NCBI GenBank assembly: GCA_038087035.1 | Contig: CP051187.1 | Span: 6,330,001 to 6,394,000 of the forward strand | DNA from: Gloeotrichia echinulata CP02 | GTDB lineage: Bacteria; Cyanobacteriota; Cyanobacteriia; Cyanobacteriales; Nostocaceae | Length of the DNA: 64,000 bases | Reading direction: 5' to 3' | Shown here: positions 59,026 to 64,000 of the stretch, piece after piece | Numbering within the stretch: the stretch's first letter is position 1 | Layout: every line of letters starts with the position of its first letter | The notes under the pieces: generated by a model | Database searches by the model: none | What the model was told of the DNA's origin: nothing | Seen by the model: only the letters and a program-made list of their open reading frames with translations | Made by a program: the position numbers and the translations under genes

Positions 59026-60339
59026 ATGCAACTCCTTGACACCACCGACAAAGATTTTTCAGCCAAATTCAACACACTTGTAAGCGATCGCCGCGAAGCT
59101 ACAGTTGATGTGAGTGGGACAGTCCGCGATATTTTAGCTGATGTCAAGGTGCGGGGTGAGGCTGCAGTTAAGGACTATACCAGCCGTTTTGACCATTTTC
59201 ATCCTGAATCTTTGCGATTAAGTGATACCTTTATTGCTGAACAAGCAGCCCAATGTCCTACAGATGTCAAAGCAGCTTTAAAATTAGCAGCGGCACGAAT
59301 TACAGCTTTTCATCAACAACAATTACCCCAAAATATCGGTTATACTGATACCTGCGGCGTCAGCCTGGGTTTAAATTGGGTAGCCTTGTCCCAAGTCGGA
59401 ATTTATGTCCCCGGAGGACGCGCCAGTTATCCGAGTTCTGTACTAATGAATACCCTGCCAGCAAAAATTGCTGGTGTCGAAAGAATTGTCATGGCAGTAC
59501 CAATGCCTCGCGGGGAAATCAATCCCGCCGTTTTAGCAGCTGCCCAAATTGCCGGAGTTACGGAAATATACGGTATCGGCGGCGCACAAGCAGTAGCAGC
59601 TTTAGCCTACGGTACAGAAACCATTGTCCCTGTAGATAAGATTGTCGGTCCGGGTAATGCTTATGTTGCCGAAGCCAAGCGGCAAGTATTTGGTATTGTA
59701 GGGATTGATAGCATTGCTGGTCCTTCGGAAATTTTGGTGGTAGCTGATAGCCAAAATAACCCTGAGTGGATAGCCTGGGATCTATTATCGCAAGCCGAAC
59801 ATGATCCCAGTGCCCAATCAATTTTAATTACTGATTCCGAAATTTTTGCACAGCAAGTTATTGCAGCAGTTAAGCAAATTCTCCCTACTCTGGCTACCAA
59901 AACAGTAGCCGCAGCTAGTTGGGAACAACACGGAGCAGTAATAATAGTTAATAACTTAGCCGCAAGTATCCCCCTGCTCAACCAGCTAGCACCAGAACAC
60001 GTTGAATTGTGCGTAGATAACCCACAACAACTTGCAGTCCAAATTAAATGTGCTGGTAGTGTATTTTTAGGACGTTATACCCCCGAAGCCATTGGTGATT
60101 ATTTAGGCGGACCAAATCATGTACTACCTACCGCCCGTTCTGCGCGATTCGCTTCTGGCTTGAGTGTCTACGATTTTCTCAAGCGCATTACCTATTTGGA
60201 ATGTCATCAACAATCATTGCAAGAAATTGGTAAAGCAGCGGTGACATTAGCAGAAGCGGAAGGTTTACCAGCCCATGCCGGTAGTGTAGCAGTGCGGTTG
60301 ACCAAGCCAATTTTAGATTTTATAGCGATTCTCAGTTAA
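59026..60339 (+). CDS. hisD: Histidinol dehydrogenase
   Basis: A 437-residue enzyme for the last two steps of histidine biosynthesis (L-histidinol to L-histidine, NAD, Zn). Motifs include VGIYVPGGRASYPSSVLMNT, GIGGAQAVAALAYGTET, VDKIVGPGNAYVAEAKRQVF and GIDSIAGPSEILVVAD, the zinc and base residues in LSQAEHDPSAQS and LAPEHVELCVDNP, and GDYLGGPNHVLPT with SGLSVYDFLKR. The ATG at 59026 (MQLLDTT) is chosen over an in-frame TTG at 58996. No other his genes are near, as is common in cyanobacteria. Confidence 0.97.
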   Translation: MQLLDTTDKDFSAKFNTLVSDRREATVDVSGTVRDILADVKVRGEAAVKDYTSRFDHFHPESLRLSDTFIAEQAAQCPTDVKAALKLAAARITAFHQQQLPQNIGYTDTCGVSLGLNWVALSQVGIYVPGGRASYPSSVLMNTLPAKIAGVERIVMAVPMPRGEINPAVLAAAQIAGVTEIYGIGGAQAVAALAYGTETIVPVDKIVGPGNAYVAEAKRQVFGIVGIDSIAGPSEILVVADSQNNPEWIAWDLLSQAEHDPSAQSILITDSEIFAQQVIAAVKQILPTLATKTVAAASWEQHGAVIIVNNLAASIPLLNQLAPEHVELCVDNPQQLAVQIKCAGSVFLGRYTPEAIGDYLGGPNHVLPTARSARFASGLSVYDFLKRITYLECHQQSLQEIGKAAVTLAEAEGLPAHAGSVAVRLTKPILDFIAILS

Positions 60340-60341
60340 GT

Positions 60342-60427
60342 GAGGTACAAAATTGTATCACGCGGTGTAGGGGCACGGCATTGCCGTGCCCCTACGGGTG
60401 TACCTTACTAGGGCGAGAAACGCTATA
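60342..60427. repeat. Palindromic dispersed repeat, family A copy 2
   Basis: Near-identical to 24409-24496; contains GTAGGGGCACGGCATTGCCG and its complement, and ends CTAGGGCGAGAAACGCTATA. It is followed by a heptamer run GATTTTA (60426-60453) and by a copy (60484-60510) of the hairpin at 30059-30103 in the other orientation. Confidence 0.85.
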
Positions 60428-60648
60428 GATTTTAGATTTTAGATTTTAGATTTAATCCAAAATTCAAAATCCAAAATTGTTTTCCCCTTGTGGTCTGGGT
60501 CAATCCAAAATCCAAAATCCAGGCATCGGTTGACCTGACCATTCCATATGCGTGATAATATTTTATCAAACAAGTGATTACTCCAAATCTGACGCACCCT
60601 ATTAATTTGCTAGTTCCGTAATTCCCACTGAATAATGCATATAAAAAA

Positions 60649-60674
60649 GGGGCTTAGGAGGGAAACCAAGCCCC
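60649..60674 (+). terminator. Hairpin between hisD and leuS
   Basis: GGGGCTT (60649-60655) pairs with AAGCCCC (60668-60674). No T-run on the + strand follows; A-rich sequence precedes it. The remaining 60675-60888 is A/T-rich and probably holds the leuS promoter. Confidence 0.45.
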
Positions 60675-60888
60675 CAATTCACTCAGGGTAAAAGTATATA
60701 TTTAATCTAAAATATTTGAACTACTTACACATCCTTCTAGGGAAGTATCTCACGTATTGTAGCTGTATATTTTATGACAAAATACTATATTTTGACCACA
60801 CCAAGCCTGAAATTACAATTGAATTACAGCAATTTTCCAGTAATTAGAAGTCCCTAAGCAGCTGATTCCTCTGCCTAGCATCTACAAT

Positions 60889-63540
60889 ATGGAGACAGAC
60901 ACGATTACAGATGCATTAGGAGTATTTTCGGTGGATTCCCGATACAACCCAGCAGCAATTGAGGAAAAATGGCAAACTATATGGGCAGAACTTGGCTTAG
61001 ATAAAACGCCTACAGATAGCAGCAAGCCTAAATTCTATGCTCTATCTATGTTCCCCTATCCATCGGGCAGCCTACATATGGGGCACGTCCGTAATTATAC
61101 AATTACAGATGTGATTGCTCGTCTCAAGCGAATGCAAGGCTATCGGGTACTGCATCCAATGGGATGGGACGCTTTTGGCTTACCTGCAGAAAACGCGGCT
61201 ATTGACCGTGGCGTTCCCCCTGCTAAGTGGACTTATCAAAATATTGCCCAAATGCGGCAGCAATTGCAACGTCTTGGTTTGTCTATCGATTGGGAACGGG
61301 AAGTTGCGACTTGTTCGCCAGACTATTACAAGTGGACGCAATGGATTTTCTTGCAATTTTTGCAAGCGGGGTTGGCTTACCAAAAGGAAGCAGCGGTTAA
61401 TTGGGACCCTATCGACCAAACTGTACTGGCTAACGAGCAAGTTGATAACGAAGGACGTTCTTGGCGCAGTGGGGCAATAGTTGAGCGCAAATTATTACGG
61501 CAATGGTTTTTTAAGATTACCGACTACGCGGAACAATTACTCAATGATTTAAATAAATTACCAGGTTGGCCTGAACGTGTCAAGTTGATGCAGGCAAACT
61601 GGATTGGTAAATCAACAGGTGCATACTTGGAATTTCCCATTGTTGGGTTGGATGAAAAAATCCCCGTTTACACGACGCGCCCTGATACGGTTTATGGTGT
61701 CAGTTATTTGGTATTGGCGCCCGAACATCCCTTAACCTTGCGCGTCACCACTAAAGAACAGCAAGGAGCGGTAGAAGCTTTTATTAAAGAAGTTTCCCAG
61801 CAAAGTGAATTGGAACGTACCGCTGAAGACAAGCCTAAGCGCGGTATTCCCACTGGTGGTAAGGCGATTAACCCATTCACGGGGGAAGAAGTACCCATCT
61901 GGGTTGCTGACTATGTGCTGTATGAGTACGGTACTGGGGCGGTTATGGGTGTACCAGCACATGATGTGCGAGATTTCAAGTTTGCCAATAGATATAATTT
62001 ACCCATTGAGTTTGTTATCGTTCAACCTGATGAGGTCGTGGATGAGGATTTCCGTCAAGAAGATCCGCCTTTAATCATGATTTCTTATGATAGTGCTTAC
62101 ACTGAACCAGGAATTTTGATTAATTCTGGACAATTTAGTGGCGTCCCATCCACACAAGCCAAGCAAAGAATCATTGAATACGCCGAACAACAAGGTTTTG
62201 GCAAAGCGCGGGTGCAATATCGTTTGCGGGATTGGTTGATTTCCCGACAGCGGTATTGGGGCGCACCTATCCCAGTGATTCATTGTCCCAATTGTGGGAT
62301 TGTACCAGTTCCTGAGCAAGATTTACCAGTAGAGTTGCCGGTAGATGTAGAATTGACGGGACGCGGTGGTTCACCTTTGGCGCAGTTAGAAAGTTGGGTG
62401 AATGTCCCTTGTCCCACTTGTGGTACCAGAGCCAAGCGGGAAACTGACACGATGGATACTTTTATTGATTCGTCGTGGTATTTCTTGCGGTATGCTGATG
62501 CTAAGAATGAACAACAGGTATTTGACCCGACAAAGACCAATGACTGGTTGCCTGTGGATCAATATGTCGGGGGAATTGAACACGCGATTTTGCATTTGTT
62601 GTTTTCGCGGTTCTTTACTAAGGTGCTGCGAGATAGAGGCTTATTGAACTTTGATGAACCCTTTCAACGCCTGTTAACTCAAGGAATGGTACAGGGTTTA
62701 ACTTATCTCAATCCCAACAAGGGCGGTAAGGATAAGTGGATTCCTTCTAATTTGGTGACAAATCCCGCTGACCCCCGTGACCCCGAAACAGGTGAACCAT
62801 TGCAACGCCTTTATGCTACCATGTCTAAGTCTAAGGGTAACGGTGTCGCGCCGGAAGATGTCATCGCCAAATATGGTGTAGATACAGCCCGGATGTTCGT
62901 CTTATTCAAGGCGCCCCCAGCAAAGGACTTAGAATGGGATGAAGCTGATGTGGAAGGACAATTCCGCTTCTTAAATCGGGTGTGGCGCTTGGTCACAGAT
63001 TATATTGCTGCTGGGGTATCACACAAGCCAGCCCAACTCGCCAATTTAACTAAACCAGAAAAAGAGTTACGTCGAGCAATTCACTCGGCGATTAAAGAAG
63101 TTACTGAAGATGTGGAAGACGAATATCAATTCAATACGGCTATTTCGGAATTGATGAAGTTAAGTAACGCCCTGACTGATGCTAGCGACAAAAAGTCACC
63201 AATTTTTGCCGAAGGAATCAGGACAATAGTTGTCATGCTTGCGCCTTTAGCACCACACATTGCTGATGAATTGTGGCATTTATTGGGTAACAGCGATTCT
63301 GTCCACACACAAACTTGGCCTGTTTTTGACCCGGTGGCTTTAGTAGCTGATGAAATTACTTTGGTAATTCAAATTATGGGCAAAACTCGCGGTTCAATTC
63401 AAGTACCAGCGCAAGCAGATAAAGCCGAGTTGGAAAAATATGCTCGTGAGTCGGAAATTACCCAACGTTACATTGAGGGTAAGGAGATTAAGAAGGTGAT
63501 TGTCGTACCTGGGAAGTTGGTCAATTTTGTTGTCAACTAA
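60889..63540 (+). CDS. leuS: Leucyl-tRNA synthetase
   Basis: An 883-residue class I synthetase. It has [12 protein letters not shown] (HIGH-type, H63 and H66), the editing domain with [13 protein letters not shown] and [12 protein letters not shown], the zinc-like CPNCG and CPTCG segments, RYWGAPIP, the MSKSK motif (645-649, [16 protein letters not shown]), and the C-terminal anticodon-binding part ending [19 protein letters not shown]. The ATG at 60889 adds 14 residues before [15 protein letters not shown]; many relatives start at the equivalent of GTG 60931 (MDSRYNP), which is a real alternative. Confidence 0.97.
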   Translation: METDTITDALGVFSVDSRYNPAAIEEKWQTIWAELGLDKTPTDSSKPKFYALSMFPYPSGSLHMGHVRNYTITDVIARLKRMQGYRVLHPMGWDAFGLPAENAAIDRGVPPAKWTYQNIAQMRQQLQRLGLSIDWEREVATCSPDYYKWTQWIFLQFLQAGLAYQKEAAVNWDPIDQTVLANEQVDNEGRSWRSGAIVERKLLRQWFFKITDYAEQLLNDLNKLPGWPERVKLMQANWIGKSTGAYLEFPIVGLDEKIPVYTTRPDTVYGVSYLVLAPEHPLTLRVTTKEQQGAVEAFIKEVSQQSELERTAEDKPKRGIPTGGKAINPFTGEEVPIWVADYVLYEYGTGAVMGVPAHDVRDFKFANRYNLPIEFVIVQPDEVVDEDFRQEDPPLIMISYDSAYTEPGILINSGQFSGVPSTQAKQRIIEYAEQQGFGKARVQYRLRDWLISRQRYWGAPIPVIHCPNCGIVPVPEQDLPVELPVDVELTGRGGSPLAQLESWVNVPCPTCGTRAKRETDTMDTFIDSSWYFLRYADAKNEQQVFDPTKTNDWLPVDQYVGGIEHAILHLLFSRFFTKVLRDRGLLNFDEPFQRLLTQGMVQGLTYLNPNKGGKDKWIPSNLVTNPADPRDPETGEPLQRLYATMSKSKGNGVAPEDVIAKYGVDTARMFVLFKAPPAKDLEWDEADVEGQFRFLNRVWRLVTDYIAAGVSHKPAQLANLTKPEKELRRAIHSAIKEVTEDVEDEYQFNTAISELMKLSNALTDASDKKSPIFAEGIRTIVVMLAPLAPHIADELWHLLGNSDSVHTQTWPVFDPVALVADEITLVIQIMGKTRGSIQVPAQADKAELEKYARESEITQRYIEGKEIKKVIVVPGKLVNFVVN

Positions 63541-63573
63541 GTAAGTCGGCGCAAATAAATCTTACTGGCTTTG

Positions 63574-63669
63574 GTTGTCATTTGTCATTTGTCATTTGTC
63601 ATTTGTCATTTGTCATTTGTCATTTGTCATTTGTCATTTGTCATTTGTCATTTGTCATTTGTCATTTGT
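63574..63669. repeat. GTCATTT heptamer array
   Basis: About 13 perfect copies of GTCATTT. The same heptamer, and its complement AAATGAC, appears upstream of proB. Confidence 0.93.
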
Positions 63670-63702
63670 AAGGATTTTAGGCGTACATATGGGAAAATCA
63701 GG

Positions 63703-63775
63703 GTTTTTGGCGTTGTTTGATGTTTTTGGCGTTGTTTGATGATCTTCGGGGGCGCAAGGCCTTGCGCCCCTACCC
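63703..63775. repeat. 19-bp tandem duplication and family B palindrome (copy 4)
   Basis: TTTTTGGCGTTGTTTGATG occurs twice in tandem (about 63703-63741), followed by GGGGGCGCAAGGCCTTGCGC (63748 onward) and CCCCTACCC. Confidence 0.7.
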
Positions 63776-63819
63776 GCAAAGGACGGGGTTTTAGACCCAA
63801 ATTTTCGTTAACTCCTCAC

Positions 63820-64000
63820 TCCTGAGTAATGAGTAATGAGTAATGAGTAATGAGTAATGAAAGAATTATTAAGATATTAACAACTTCAATCAACAAGTTG
63901 AAAGAAAAATAAAAAATAATCCACTCCAAACTCCAAACTCCAAACTCCTAACTCCTAACTCCTAACTCCTAACTCCTAACTCCTAACTCCTAACTCCAAA
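63820..64000. repeat. GAGTAAT and CTCCTAA/CTCCAAA heptamer arrays
   Basis: GAGTAAT copies at 63823-63858, then about 60 bp of A-rich sequence, then CTCCAAA/CTCCTAA copies from 63923 to the window end. No gene is visible after leuS. Confidence 0.9.

Overview
The window reads as chromosomal DNA of a filamentous, probably heterocyst-forming cyanobacterium of the Nostoc/Anabaena/Calothrix group. The evidence is the very frequent HIP1 octamer (GCGATCGC and near variants), long arrays of 7-nt short tandem repeats between genes, many palindromic dispersed repeats, and gene content such as 4-Cys Ser/Thr kinases, DUF29, Uma2, CHAT-TPR with haemagglutinin-type secreted proteins, and cyanobacterial double-glycine peptide precursors. 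No rRNA, tRNA or CRISPR array was recognised.

Layout. 1-9.7 kb: YqeG-type HAD phosphatase, proB (start codon inside a heptamer array), two small membrane proteins, a minus-strand pair of Ser/Thr kinase and membrane-tethered ABC-type binding protein, a 21-bp repeat array, and glgB. 9.7-16.7 kb: DUF4258 fragment plus DUF29, a GT1 glycosyltransferase, LD-carboxypeptidase, and a surface-glycan-like group (FkbM methyltransferase, GT2, sugar-binding lipoprotein, methyltransferase). 16.8-27.7 kb: oligopeptidase, membrane protein, hemE, epimerase, a small antitoxin-like ORF, B12-radical SAM protein, a triplicated 105-bp palindromic element, and alaS. 27.8-30.0 kb: an unrecognised three-gene operon ending in a PD-(D/E)xK nuclease-like protein, a candidate conflict/defence module. 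30.2-35.7 kb: a translationally coupled pair of CHAT-TPR protein and haemagglutinin-type secreted protein.

36.4-43.4 kb is the most unusual stretch. It holds four small double-glycine leader peptides of two families, two paralogous homeodomain-like HTH proteins, a cyclic-nucleotide-binding-like protein and a parvulin-type isomerase (a RiPP/bacteriocin-type locus without a visible exporter). Between two of the precursors lies a TnpB-family protein whose first two RuvC acidic residues are replaced (E201 and Q285), so it looks nuclease-dead. The two CTB-type precursors share a duplicated upstream region with identically spaced palindromes.

44.0-50.5 kb: a giant hybrid histidine kinase whose terminal receiver domain has been broken by an IS200/IS605-type TnpB element (catalytic residues intact), followed by its response regulator. 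50.5-64 kb: Uma2, EVE, an overlapping minus-strand pair, a dihydrouridine synthase, phosphoribosyltransferase, NUDIX, a GH65 phosphorylase, a repeat-rich region with a broken receiver-domain gene, hisD and leuS, ending in more heptamer arrays.

Start codons were re-chosen where an upstream TTG/GTG codon or an implausible extension preceded a better ATG. Family assignments rest on recognised motifs and remembered family features; no database search was possible.
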